Source of the DNA: Arthrobacter celericrescens
GTDB taxonomy: Bacteria > Actinomycetota > Actinomycetes > Actinomycetales > Micrococcaceae
Reading direction: 5' to 3'
Length of the DNA: 64,000 nucleotides
NCBI RefSeq assembly: GCF_003614925.1
Contig: NZ_QYLP01000018.1
Span: forward strand, 1-64,000
Below, one piece after another: positions 9,096 through 17,572 of the stretch. Numbering within the stretch: the first letter of the stretch is position 1; each line of letters begins with the position of its first letter. The notes below the pieces were generated by a model. It was given only the letters and a program-made list of their open reading frames with translations. It searched no databases and had not been told where the DNA came from. The translations under genes were made by a program, and so were the position numbers.

Positions 9096-9814
9096 TCGTC
9101 CTCCTCGGTTTCGGCTCCGCCATCATTCGGGTCGGAGGGATCGGCGGTTTGCATGGCGTCAGTGAAGGCTTGTAGCCGTTCCACTGTCAGCAGGGTTTTG
9201 ATTACTGGGGAGATTCGGAGGCGGTCCGGGTCGTCGGTTCTGAGCAGGAATCTGTCTTCGGTAAGGCGGTCAATAGCGCGCTCGGCGGCCTTGTCCGCAC
9301 GAACGTGGTCTCTGGTGTCGGCAGGGCGCACATAACGCAGGGATTCAATGAGGTCCGTGCGTTCCACGTATGCGGCTTCTTCTGCCTCCCGCATCGCGCG
9401 GTGGTGGACGTCCCTGAGGTGGAGCAGGAGAGCGACCTCGTCCCGTACATAGGCGCGGTTGGCCAGAAGGGTGGAAAATGTGCTGCCGAGGTCTTGTCCT
9501 GCCTGGCGTTTATAGGCGACCTCATTGGCCCTGTCAATCACTAGTTCGAGAAACATGTCGTTGAGGCGGGACCTGATGCCGTCTATGTGATCGAGAACGG
9601 CCTGCCACTCGCGGGGGTGTGTGACGGAGGTTACGTGGGTGCGCTTCATCAGCAGCACCAGTGCCTTTCTTCCGATTAGGGGAAGGGAGCCGGTGTCGCC
9701 GTCGAACAGCACGGTGTCCGTGTTGTCATCGATCTCAATGTCGTCAGGGCCGAAGCCCTCCGCCAGCGCGTCGTGATCGACGCCGAGGGCGTTGCGTTGG
9801 CGCGAGTCAGTCAT
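9092..9814 (-). CDS. jetB: Wadjet kite-like subunit JetB (DUF4194)
   Basis: This 240-residue protein has the DUF4194 layout: an acidic N-terminus, then two winged-helix-like modules (segments such as RKALVLLMKRTHVT and TEDRFLLRTDDPDRLRISPVIKTLL). JetB is the MukE-like kite subunit that bridges the kleisin JetA and the JetC heads. The tail is highly acidic (ETEEDE). The gene sits between jetA and jetC with four-base overlaps on both sides, as in type I operons. Identity rests on length, order and family features. Confidence 0.9.
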   Translation of the reverse strand: MTDSRQRNALGVDHDALAEGFGPDDIEIDDNTDTVLFDGDTGSLPLIGRKALVLLMKRTHVTSVTHPREWQAVLDHIDGIRSRLNDMFLELVIDRANEVAYKRQAGQDLGSTFSTLLANRAYVRDEVALLLHLRDVHHRAMREAEEAAYVERTDLIESLRYVRPADTRDHVRADKAAERAIDRLTEDRFLLRTDDPDRLRISPVIKTLLTVERLQAFTDAMQTADPSDPNDGGAETEEDE

Positions 9815-11391
9815 GGCCGGATGAGCTCCTCATTCGCTGTGGGACGGGAAACGAACGTCAGCGCAGGGCCGACGAACGTTGCTGTGGAACCATCGGGGCG
9901 GATCGCGTGATACTCCTCAAGTGGAAGATCCGGGTGGAGAGCTCCCTGTTCGGTAGCGAGGGTCAGGAGGCCAAGCATGTCGACCGGGCGGCGCAGGTGG
10001 TCAGGCAGGCTGTTGAACAGGGCGGCCGCGGCGGCGACTCCGCCACGGTCGGTGGCTATCGTGACGGCGTCAGCGAGTTCGTCGTAGAACGGTCCGCCCA
10101 TGGCCCGAAGTTCCTCTGCTGAGAAGGTCCCCGATCCGGTACCACCGGACTGCGCGAGCGGCTTCAATGGCGTGGGGATACGCCGTTGGAGGGGCTTCTC
10201 GCGTAGAACTGCGATCGAGGCGATTCCGAGCTCGCCCTTGGAGGTCACTGGCCCATCGGGAGCTCCGGCGTAGTCGGCATAGTGTCCGACTGGAAGTCGG
10301 AGCGTGGACCGGGGCCCATGTTCAGCTGCCCAGTCCCGCAGTCGTGCTCGGGCAGACCGCAGGGCGTCGTCCAATTCCCTTTCGCGCAAGGCGTCGTTGG
10401 CGAGGATGAAGGTTGTCAGGCGCTTGGTCATGGCCCGCCGCTGTTGGATCACAGCGGACACACTGTCGCCTACCATGTGGACAGTACCCCGCAGATCAGC
10501 CCGGGCACGTGGTGAGAGGTGCTTCTCCGCGAACGGATGTGCCAGGATCGTGTCGACGTGCCCTTGCAGTTGGCGGCGGGCCAGCGGGTCTGTGAGCAGT
10601 CGCTTGGCCTGCTGGAAACCTCTGCCATACCGGTCGGCTTGGGAGAGGTCCTGGGCCTTCTCCAGGTACACGGCGACAACCTCGCCGTGGGGCCTGCTCT
10701 CGGAGACGAACGCGCCAATCAGCCCTTGCGCGAGTCCGCTAAATGACTCCTCGACACGCCTTAGGTCACTGGGGATCCGGTCGATATCATCCCGCAGGAG
10801 GAGGAATTCATTATGGATGTCCTCTTCGTCCGCGAGGTCGACTGGATCACCTGCCTCCAAACGGGCCAGCTCGTCACGGTCGCGCGCCAGGTCGTGTTCG
10901 AGGCGTTCGATCTTGTCCCGGAGGCTTCGCATTCGCTCCTTGGGATCAGAAGTCGCCTTCAGGGCGAGTCGCTGCGCTCGGTCGAGGACAACCCTAACCT
11001 GGGACTCGCTCATAGCCGCCCGGGGGCTGGTAAGCGACTGCACAATGCGGATAGCCTCCCGGGCTTCGGCCGAGAGCCTGTAGACCTCACCGCCGCCTTC
11101 CGAATGTCGGAGCAGCCAACCCCTATCAACCCACGCCTTGCACTGGTCTCGGACATCTCTTGGATCATCGGGCCCGACCGGGAAGTCATCCATTTGTTCG
11201 CGCATGACGTCAAACGTTCTGGCGACCCGGGCGTGAAAATCCTCGGACGGCATCTGATGCTGCCCCCGGTCGAACACCGAGGACAGCGTTGCCAAGATAA
11301 TGGGAGCCCACTTTTCCTGACGCAAGAGCAGCCAAGTGGCGTTCTGCATTGCTTCGCGTGCCTCGAACATTTTCGCCACGGGGTCGCTCAT
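9811..11391 (-). CDS. jetA: Wadjet kleisin-like subunit JetA (DUF3375)
   Basis: This 526-residue protein matches DUF3375, the first gene of type I Wadjet operons. The N-terminus is winged-helix-like (VFDRGQHQMPSEDFHARVAR, then AWVDRGWLLRHSEGGGEVYRL). A charged helical middle (SDPKERMRSLRDKIERLEHDL) and a C-terminal winged domain follow. JetA plays the MukF/kleisin role, closing the SMC ring and recruiting JetB. The start is ATG 11391 with a weak AGGG about eight bases before it. A small upstream frame ends in a four-base overlap with this start. Confidence 0.93.
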   Translation of the reverse strand: MSDPVAKMFEAREAMQNATWLLLRQEKWAPIILATLSSVFDRGQHQMPSEDFHARVARTFDVMREQMDDFPVGPDDPRDVRDQCKAWVDRGWLLRHSEGGGEVYRLSAEAREAIRIVQSLTSPRAAMSESQVRVVLDRAQRLALKATSDPKERMRSLRDKIERLEHDLARDRDELARLEAGDPVDLADEEDIHNEFLLLRDDIDRIPSDLRRVEESFSGLAQGLIGAFVSESRPHGEVVAVYLEKAQDLSQADRYGRGFQQAKRLLTDPLARRQLQGHVDTILAHPFAEKHLSPRARADLRGTVHMVGDSVSAVIQQRRAMTKRLTTFILANDALRERELDDALRSARARLRDWAAEHGPRSTLRLPVGHYADYAGAPDGPVTSKGELGIASIAVLREKPLQRRIPTPLKPLAQSGGTGSGTFSAEELRAMGGPFYDELADAVTIATDRGGVAAAAALFNSLPDHLRRPVDMLGLLTLATEQGALHPDLPLEEYHAIRPDGSTATFVGPALTFVSRPTANEELIRP

Positions 11392-11657
11392 GAGATCGCC
11401 CTACGCCTACCGGCGAATCCGTCGCAGACGATTGCAGCAGCCCTCGCTGACAGCCCTGGGAAGGAACGCCTGGCTGTCAAGTTCCAGCCTCGCTGCTGAT
11501 AATCGAGAACATGGCCAGGGGGCAACCGGGCGGCATTGGCCCACCGCTTCAGGTGTTTGGTGCGAGCCGGCATGTACCGGTACCTATGGCGGAGCGCTAC
11601 GGTCCCGTTCTCGGCTGTCTCAATCATGGGAAGGACGCTACAAGTCGGGTCTGACAT
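11388..11657 (-). CDS. Small ORF overlapping the jetA start, uncertain
   Basis: This 89-residue basic frame (TVALRHRYRYMPARTKHLKRWANAARLPPGHVLDYQQRGW) stops in an ATGA overlap with jetA, the same coupling seen between all jet genes. I recognise no family. The central segment has a plausible folded composition, but the third-position GC bias is weaker than in the jet genes and the Shine-Dalgarno is unclear. It could be a leader or coupling ORF of the Wadjet operon, or chance. From 11658 to 11853 I see nothing. Confidence 0.3.
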   Translation of the reverse strand: MSDPTCSVLPMIETAENGTVALRHRYRYMPARTKHLKRWANAARLPPGHVLDYQQRGWNLTARRSFPGLSARAAAIVCDGFAGRRRAIS

Positions 11658-11853
11658 TTTCGTGGAGCATTACGTGCAGCGGTTCATAGCCATTCGCCTT
11701 CTCGGTAAACGACGGCGGTCCTGTAAGGCGCATACACGTCTTCGACTGGTCTGGTGCCCTGCCTGCCGCCCAACTTTAAGCCGCCAGGCAGATTCTTGAC
11801 CTATCCCTGCTCGCCGCCCGGCAACTTGACTCACTAGCGGCGGATCCTGCACG

Positions 11854-11934
11854 CTAACTGCTCGTGTTTGTGTGTAATGCCCCTGTCCGCCAGGAGGCGT
11901 GGATTTGTGCGGCGGTGAGTTCTCCTCCGCTCAT
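11854..11934 (-). pseudogene. Truncated third gene of a decayed toxin-antitoxin-like operon
   Basis: An ATG overlapping the previous stop (ATGA at 11931-11934) opens a frame MSGGELTAAQIHASWRTG that ends after 26 codons. The four-base coupling suggests it was the start of a longer gene, whose body is gone. In the assumed operon type (see the two features upstream) a nucleotidyltransferase-like toxin would sit here, but too little remains to say. Confidence 0.3.
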
Positions 11935-12308
11935 GCGGTGGCCAGGCTGCGTTCGCGGATGAAGGCGTTCATGGCGGCGAGTTCTTCCGGTGTTTCGGAG
12001 ATGGTGAGTTGCTTCATGGCTTCGGGGACGTGTCGGTAGGACTCGGCCGGCATCCAAGCCGTGTCGAGGGGTTTGATGCGTCGGGTCCAGGGCGACGTGG
12101 GCTGGCCGAGCCGGTGGGCTGTGTGGTTGGTGATGCCCGTGAGGGTGGCGGACCGGTGCGGGTCTTTGAGGCGGGGGCTTTGCTGGAGGAGCGGCCCGCC
12201 GGCCTTGAGCGAGGCGGTGGCCTAGTCAGCGAGCATCTTGATGGCGAACTCGAAGTCATGGCTTGCAATCGGCTCGTTGAAGGTTTGGGCATAGTTGCGC
12301 CGTGCAGG
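11931..12308 (-). pseudogene. Remnant of an antitoxin-like gene with an in-frame stop
   Basis: The minus frame reads RRNYAQTFNEPIASHDFEF, then LAD, a TAG stop (12222-12224), then continues to PWTRRIKPLDTAWMPAESY and a last segment ELAAMNAFIRERSLATA before the real TGA. From memory this resembles small actinobacterial proteins that pair with nucleotidyltransferase toxins (HxLxxPxW...FIxxxxL type), but I cannot verify it. It follows an HTH remnant in the same frame. The internal TAG shows decay. Confidence 0.4.
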
Positions 12309-12550
12309 GTCGTGGTCACTGCTGCGGGGGATGAGGTTCGTGGCTTCCAGTGCCAGGCCAAGGGCCGTCAGGACGGCGAGTGTCTAGCCGAGTTCGGCGC
12401 GTTCGTGACCGGCTTCGAGGTCAATGAGGAATTTCCGTGAGACCCCTGCGCTGTCGCCAAGGGGCCTGCTGGGAAAGTCCTCGTTCCTAGCGGCGGGCGG
12501 ATGATTGTCCCGATGCTTGCGGGTGTGTCGATGAAGCTCCTGGTTTTCAT
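12309..12550 (-). pseudogene. Decayed XRE/HipB-like HTH regulator
   Basis: Pieces in three minus frames assemble into a HipB-type helix-turn-helix: ASIGTIIR, ERGLSQQ, LGDSAGVSRKFLIDLEAGHE, then RAELG, a TAG (12384-12386), and TLAVLTALGLALEA. Frameshifts lie at a GGGG run (12461-12464; three G would restore QQALGDSAG) and near 12493, where a further TAG (12487-12489) also sits. Such regulators are the antitoxins or autoregulators at the head of toxin-antitoxin operons. The combination of stops and shifts shows a dead gene. Confidence 0.6.
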
Positions 12551-12815
12551 AGCGGCCTCGCTGACCGTTGCGTCACCGAACGGTGACAATATTCAGTTCG
12601 CTTGGCTTGGGCTGGTCATGGCGTGCGCTGCCGGATCTGCAATGACGGTGGGAGGATCACCAGCCAAAGGGAGGGAATGTCGATGCACTTGGTCGCAGGA
12701 TTTTCGTTCGAGATCCAGGCCCCTGACGCCTCGGCGTCGGTGATTCGGACCTCGTCGACGGTCTGCGCTGCTTTACCTCCTGTGAGCTTGGTCCGTCGCG
12801 GACGGCAAAAAGAAG

Positions 12816-12950
12816 GTGTGGACACTGTCCACACATTCGGCTTCGGACTGGGCCGTACATCGGCCGGACTGGCCCGGATTGGCGATGTTTTCGGGGGAGT
12901 GGCGGAATCTAGGGGCTTGGAACCCGGTTCGAGTCCCACCTCGGGCACAG
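12816..12950 (+). repeat. Dispersed repeat, copy A: palindrome plus tRNA-3'-like end
   Basis: It begins with the perfect palindrome GTGTGGACA-C-TGTCCACAC (12816-12834). Exactly 28 bases after its start comes CGGACTGGGCCGTAC (12844-12858), and it ends with TCCCACCTCGGGCACAG (12934-12950), which reads like a tRNA T-arm plus acceptor 3' strand. The same three blocks occur at 30045-30126. A factor-independent terminator follows at once. Between the blocks, GAGTGGCGGAAT looks like a tRNA-Leu 5' part, but no full cloverleaf folds. Confidence 0.55.
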
Positions 12951-12951
12951 C

Positions 12952-12982
12952 ATAACCCCTCGTCAGAGGGGTTATCGCTTTT
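12952..12982 (+). terminator. Factor-independent terminator
   Basis: ATAACCCCTC (12952-12961), loop GTCA, GAGGGGTTAT (12966-12975), then CGCTTTT. The ten-pair perfect stem and T run are classical. No intact gene ends just before it; it follows the tRNA-like 3' end of repeat copy A, so it may be the original terminator of a lost tRNA gene. To 13117 I see nothing else. Confidence 0.75.
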
Positions 12983-13117
12983 AAGTGTGTACAAAGCTGA
13001 CAAGTGCCTCTGCTGATCGCCCCGGGGGTGCTTGCCGCCGGGTTGGCCTTTTCGCCTCCAGCGGGTAAGCCAAGCGGCAGCCCCGCAGTCACCGCGGTCC
13101 GCGCTGCTCAGCACCGC

Positions 13118-13994
13118 TCACTTTGGCCGTTGTGTCAGCCATTCCTTAATGGTCCGGGCCTCCGGCAGGACCTCGCGCGTTGCCTGCGTACTCATGTCGA
13201 ATTGTCCGGTCTGCAGCCATCGCCACATGGTGGTGAGGTCCTTCCCCACGAACCGTTCAAACAGCTTCTCCGGTATCGGCAACCCAAGGGGCTTTCGTCC
13301 GGTCTGTTCCTGCCATAGGGGTGCGGCACTCGTCTATTGACTGCACGTCGGATGCCAGTCCCAGCACCGCGCCGCTCCACCGTTCGGGGTCGGCGAACAT
13401 CCGGGCGGCGATGGCACCCAGATCGTCAACGCACAGCCAGCCCACCGGCCGGGTCGGGCCCATCAGCTTTGGCATCAGGTGCCAGGTGGAAAACTGTGGG
13501 TAGTAACCCTTGTCCGTCATCAGTTCCATGAAAGCCATTGGCCGGAGCACGGTGAGCGGCAGTCCGAGTTCGCGAAAGCGCAGGGCTATGACCAGCTTCG
13601 AGTCCCAGGAGCCGACGCCTGTGGGCTGGTCGCTGACTCCTGCCGCCCCGTACACCACGTGGCGTATGCCCGCTTCAGCTGCAGCCTCCGCCACGTTGCT
13701 GCCTTGCCGGACTTCGGCGTCGATTCCACTGGTCATGGGATTCTGGACGTTGAAAAGCGCGTATGCCCCTTCGAACGGAATCCGAAGAGAGGCGGGATCC
13801 TCGGTGTTCGCCGGCTGAACCTCAGCGCCGAGCGCGCGCAGGGCCTGTGAAGCGTTGCTGGACGGATTTCGGGTCAGGGCGCGCACCTGCCACCCGTCTT
13901 TGAGGAGGTGACGGACCACGGCCGATCCCTGCCGGCCGGTCGCACCGACCACTGCCACCACACCCGGAGTGCCCCTGCCCGAGGAGAAAACCAT
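13118..13994 (-). pseudogene. NmrA-like NAD(P)-binding protein, single frameshift
   Basis: From ATG 13994 the frame has the Rossmann motif VVGATGRQGSAVVRHLL (about 14-30), then a typical NmrA body (VRALTRNPSS, GIRHVVYGAAGV, LPLTVLRPMAFMEL). It leaves frame at a GGGG run (13318-13321). With three G the protein continues TLWQEQTGRKPLGLPIPEKL, through a C-terminal helical region, to TIKEWLTQRPK and a TGA at 13118-13120, about 290 residues, the normal family length. The uncorrected frame would give 245 residues with a nonsense tail. NmrA-like proteins act as redox sensors or NAD(P)-dependent reductases; the substrate is unknown. Confidence 0.7.
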
Positions 13995-14085
13995 AGCTTA
14001 GTATCCCATTTGGGCCGGAAATTTGACCTGGCACGTAAGGAACGGCCCACGCCCCGTCCGGACGGATGAGAGCGCCGGTTACGTA

Positions 14086-14317
14086 GGAAGGATTACGGAA
14101 GGGTCCTGTGCGGACCTGGTAGTGCTGGACGGGAATCCCTTCCACGACGCCTCGATCCTGTGGGACGAAAGCAAGGCGCGAACCGTCATCAAGGACGGGC
14201 AGGTCATCTCCAGCGGTGCCCTTCGGATCGCGGCGGACATAACGTTGAACGTTCCGGTTGCCTGAGAAAGCCGGAAGGCGGACTCACTGACCCCATAGGC
14301 GTCCACGTCACCAGCCC
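14086..14317 (+). repeat. 232-bp direct repeat, copy 1: 3' fragment of an amidohydrolase
   Basis: This segment matches 29319-29550 over 232 bases with four mismatches. It encodes the last 59 residues of the amidohydrolase at 28245-29498 (GRITEGSCADLVVLDGNPFH onward, stop at 14263-14265) plus about 50 bases after the stop. No 5' part of the gene is present, so the coding part is a pseudogene fragment. Sequence identity ends abruptly on both sides. From 14318 to 14640 I see no gene. Confidence 0.9.
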
Positions 14318-14640
14318 CTGGACTTTGACGAGAGGTTGGCGGGTGCACGCCACCTCAGGGAATCGCCGTGCTGATTAAGCGACACCGTCGCCGCCATCGG
14401 CGCCGTACACGGCAAGTCCGTCGCGCAGGTGTGCTGCGGTGGATGATCCAGCGGGGCGTCGCTATCCCGAAGTCGGTGAATGACCACCCGGGGACGAGTG
14501 CCGCAGGGCAACTGAAGCGCAGAACTCGTCCCATCGCCGTGGCGGAGGGTCGCCGGCAGCCCGGAGGGCCTGTCCTGCCACCGCAATGCGACTCAACGCT
14601 AAGCCTTTATCCCCATGACCAACATCAGCAACGAACGCCT

Positions 14641-16035
14641 TCAGTCGGGTTTGATGTTCTGGTTGAGGGTGAAGAAGTTCGTCGGGTCGTACTTGCGTTT
14701 GAGTGCCTTGAGTCGGTCGTACTTAGCGGCACCGTAGGCCTGCCTGACCCGATCCTCGCCCTCCTCCATGAGGAAGTTGACGTAGACGCTGGTGTGGTGG
14801 GGCGCGAGGGCGGACCAGTAGTTGCGGGCCCATTCGCGCTCACCGTCGAAGCCATCGGCGGTCTTGCTGTTGCCGTTGATGTTGAAGGTGAACCCGGCCT
14901 GGCGGCCATTGAACGCGGTGGCACGGTTGTCGATCCGTCCCACCGCTCCGCCCATCTGCCACAGGCCGATGCTGGTGATCGGCGAGGTGATACGTCTGCC
15001 GTGCTCGACCGTGATGTCGATGACGTCGTCGTTAAGGGCTGCGACGTCACAGGACCGGACGTAGTAAGACCAGCCGTGGGGAAATGACGGGTCGAACATC
15101 TTCTGATGCTCCACGAACGGTTTCGGCCGGCAAAGATCGAGCACAGGCGAGCCGAATTCCTTGAGCGGCCGCAGGGCTCGTTCACCCTCCTCGACCGGTC
15201 CCGCGTAGCAGGCGGCGATCGCGACGACGTGCTTTCCGACCAGGTCGGGCGGGACGATCGGCAGTGCCGGCGCCCTTCTCAGCACGGCAATCGTCATGAG
15301 CTCGTCGGGGCAGTCCGCGATCCAGCCGCGATAAAACCGCAGTACTTCCGGGGCATCTTCCATCGGCCAGAAGACCGGACCTGCCATAACGTAGGGGCCC
15401 ACAGGATTAAGACGGAACTCGAACTCAGTGACGATGCCGAAGTTCCCGCCACCGCCTCGCACGCCCCAGAAGAGGTCGGCGTTCCGATCCTCGCTGGCCC
15501 TGACCAGCTCGCCTTCGGCGGTGATCACGTCCACGGACATAAGCTGATCAATTGTGAGTCCGAACTTGCGCATGACCCACCCGAGGCCGCCGCCCAGCGT
15601 GAGGCCCGCCACTCCTGTGTGGGTGACGATTCCCGAAGGAACAGCGAGACCGAACTCCTGCGTCTCGCGATCGAGTTCGCCAAGCAGTACGCCGGCCTGA
15701 ACACGTGCCGTTCGAGCCTCCGGGTCCACTCGGATCCCCTTCATCAGCCCGAGATCGATGAGCATGCCGTCATCGCACACTGACAGCCCAGGAAAGCTAT
15801 GACCGCCTCCACGCACGGCGACCAGCAGATCCTGCGACCGGGCGAGCCGGAGGGCAGCACGTACATCTGCGGCGCCGGTGCAGCGGGCTATGAGGGCGGG
15901 GTTGCGGTCAATCGATCCGTTCCACACCTTGCGATGCTTGTCGTAACCAACATCTTCCGGCCGAACGAGTTCACCCCGAAAGGATGTCTGTAGTTCATTG
16001 ACAGCACCGTCGTCGATCTCCGTGCCCTTAGCCAT
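14641..16035 (-). CDS. FAD-binding oxidoreductase, BBE/PCMH type
   Basis: This 464-residue protein (start at ATG 16035, preceded by GGAGGAGAAAGG) belongs to the berberine-bridge-enzyme-like oxidases. The PCMH FAD domain (about 40-210) has VAVRGGGHSFPGLSVCDDG, whose histidine is the usual covalent flavin site. The second motif reads THTGVAGLTLGGGLG, without the cysteine of bicovalent members, so a single covalent bond is likely. The C-terminus ends with the BBE signature (KYDPTNFFTLNQNI). Such enzymes oxidise sugars or alkaloid-like substrates with O2. A frame continues upstream to 16185, but it lacks a ribosome site. It is transcribed divergently from the hydantoinase-like operon. Confidence 0.85.
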   Translation of the reverse strand: MAKGTEIDDGAVNELQTSFRGELVRPEDVGYDKHRKVWNGSIDRNPALIARCTGAADVRAALRLARSQDLLVAVRGGGHSFPGLSVCDDGMLIDLGLMKGIRVDPEARTARVQAGVLLGELDRETQEFGLAVPSGIVTHTGVAGLTLGGGLGWVMRKFGLTIDQLMSVDVITAEGELVRASEDRNADLFWGVRGGGGNFGIVTEFEFRLNPVGPYVMAGPVFWPMEDAPEVLRFYRGWIADCPDELMTIAVLRRAPALPIVPPDLVGKHVVAIAACYAGPVEEGERALRPLKEFGSPVLDLCRPKPFVEHQKMFDPSFPHGWSYYVRSCDVAALNDDVIDITVEHGRRITSPITSIGLWQMGGAVGRIDNRATAFNGRQAGFTFNINGNSKTADGFDGEREWARNYWSALAPHHTSVYVNFLMEEGEDRVRQAYGAAKYDRLKALKRKYDPTNFFTLNQNIKPD

Positions 16036-16175
16036 AGACTTACGGACCTTTCTCCTCCGAGCAGATTCCCACCGTTCGAACGAACTGGCAAGAGGGAGGG
16101 AACTGGGGATCACCTTTGGTATCGACATCATCGCTGCCCGGCACACCCAGCGCCCAAAGGCATGACGGCTGGTAG

Positions 16176-16203
16176 TTGACTCCATATACGGGGAAGATAT
16201 TCA
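16176..16203 (+). promoter_or_regulatory. Putative promoter of the hydantoinase-like/DUF917/PucR operon
   Basis: TTGACT (16176-16181) and TATTCA (16198-16203) are separated by 16 bases. Direct repeats ATATTCACC (16197-16205) and GTATTCACC (16213-16221), 16 bases apart, overlap the -10 and start region and could bind the PucR regulator encoded by the third gene. The assignment is by eye. Confidence 0.4.
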
Positions 16204-16252
16204 CCAGCGAAGGTATTCACCGTTTGGCAGACGCCAGGCAGGAAGCTGAACC

Positions 16253-17572
16253 ATGAGAGTAGGACTCCGGCTGCAGGGAACCCGCTGCCGGGCCGTTGTA
16301 CTGGACGGGCGGACTGTGGTTTCCGCCGCTCGGGAGGTGCTCGCGGGCAGCTTGCCGGAGGCCTTGGATTCGTCCCTCTCAGGACTCCGCCGGGAGTTCG
16401 GCTCAGGCATCACGGAGATCACTGCCGACGTCGGACGAGTGCTGGCGGAGCGGAAACTGGCCGACGTGGTGGCCATCCGCATTTCGCCCCGTCCTCCCGC
16501 GGATGCCTTTCACATGACCGTGCTGCCACCCCTTGTTGAGCCGGCAGTGACACGGACGGTTCATGTCCGCGGGGGTCACGACCTGCGGGGACGGCCCTTG
16601 GCCCGGTTGGACCTGGAGGCATTCCTGGCCGATCTTCCTGGCATCCTTGCCGGTGACGTGCGGAACGTGGCGATCACGTCCGTGGGTTCGACGGCGTCAA
16701 CGGACCATGAAACGCGTATCGCCGATGCCATCCTCGGCAGCGACAGAGATATGCGGATCAGTATCTCCAGTGACTTCTATTCCAGTGTTTTCAGGGACCG
16801 CGACTACACGGCCATCCTTAACAGCGCCCTGATGGAGACGGGGGAAGAGCTGGCTGCGATGCTTGAGGAGGCAGGCCGGCGGCAGTTCCCGGCCGGTCAT
16901 TTGTCTTTTGCGAAGAACGACGGCGGCCGCGCACCTCTCGCACGCTTGACCGTGGCGCCTATTCACGGCTTGCGCGCCGGGCCCGCGATGGGAATCCTTG
17001 GCGCGGCCACGTTGGCGGGAATCCCCGAGGGGGAGGTCATTCTCTGTACGGAGGCCGGGGCCGCAGTGGGCCACACCCGCGCAGGCCTGCCTGTCGCCAG
17101 AAGCCTCATTCGCCAAGGATTTGACGCAAGCCTCGCCAGCAACGCCGCCATTCTCGAGCCGTACACCGTCCACCACCCGGTTCGCACCGACGTCCCCTCC
17201 GTGATTGCCGACCTGCGCGAGCGGCAGGAGACCGCGCTGCCCTTCGGGCTGGTGCCGACTCTACCGGCGGTGCCGGACGCCGCACTGGTAGGGACTGCCG
17301 CGGCGCCGCTGACGGCCTGGATCGACAGGCTCGAGACCGTCACCGGCCGGGTTGACCTGAAACGCGTACAGAACCTCGCCGAAGAGGACGCCCACTCAGC
17401 GGCGGTTCAGTTGGGCGCCGGCCCCGGGCAAACCCGCATCATTGAATCGAACGTCTACGCTATGCCCTACGGCAATCCCGGAATCGTTCGAATCCGGGTC
17501 CAAGCCGCGGGAGAAACGTCCGCCGACGAGGAACGCGTGCTGCCCGCAGCCATGCGGGGAACCACCCGATGA
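16253..17572 (+). CDS. Hydantoinase/oxoprolinase-like protein lacking phosphate-binding motifs
   Basis: This 439-residue protein aligns by pattern with HyuA-type hydantoinases (PIHGLRAGPAMGILGAATLAG corresponds to the family SGPAGGxxGA segment). The two ATP-binding glycine motifs are absent: the N-terminus reads VGLRLQGTRCRAVVLDG instead of the IDxGGTxTDxV pattern seen in the other HyuA here (23947), and the second reads CTEAGAAVGHTRAGLPV. It is also shorter than HyuA (about 690). It overlaps the DUF917 gene by four bases (ATGA), a common partnership, so it may be a non-catalytic or altered subunit in hydantoin-like ring opening. Confidence 0.75.
   Translation: MRVGLRLQGTRCRAVVLDGRTVVSAAREVLAGSLPEALDSSLSGLRREFGSGITEITADVGRVLAERKLADVVAIRISPRPPADAFHMTVLPPLVEPAVTRTVHVRGGHDLRGRPLARLDLEAFLADLPGILAGDVRNVAITSVGSTASTDHETRIADAILGSDRDMRISISSDFYSSVFRDRDYTAILNSALMETGEELAAMLEEAGRRQFPAGHLSFAKNDGGRAPLARLTVAPIHGLRAGPAMGILGAATLAGIPEGEVILCTEAGAAVGHTRAGLPVARSLIRQGFDASLASNAAILEPYTVHHPVRTDVPSVIADLRERQETALPFGLVPTLPAVPDAALVGTAAAPLTAWIDRLETVTGRVDLKRVQNLAEEDAHSAAVQLGAGPGQTRIIESNVYAMPYGNPGIVRIRVQAAGETSADEERVLPAAMRGTTR

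Noticed and set aside
12009..12440. Plus-strand 143-codon frame in the decayed operon
   Set aside because: The minus strand shows recognisable HTH and antitoxin-like pieces in the same place; the plus frame has antisense-type composition.
12879..12950. Possible tRNA-Leu-like gene
   Set aside because: The acceptor strands pair partly and GAGTGGCGGAAT looks tRNA-like, but the T-stem 5' strand is wrong and no anticodon stem exists; kept only as part of a repeat.
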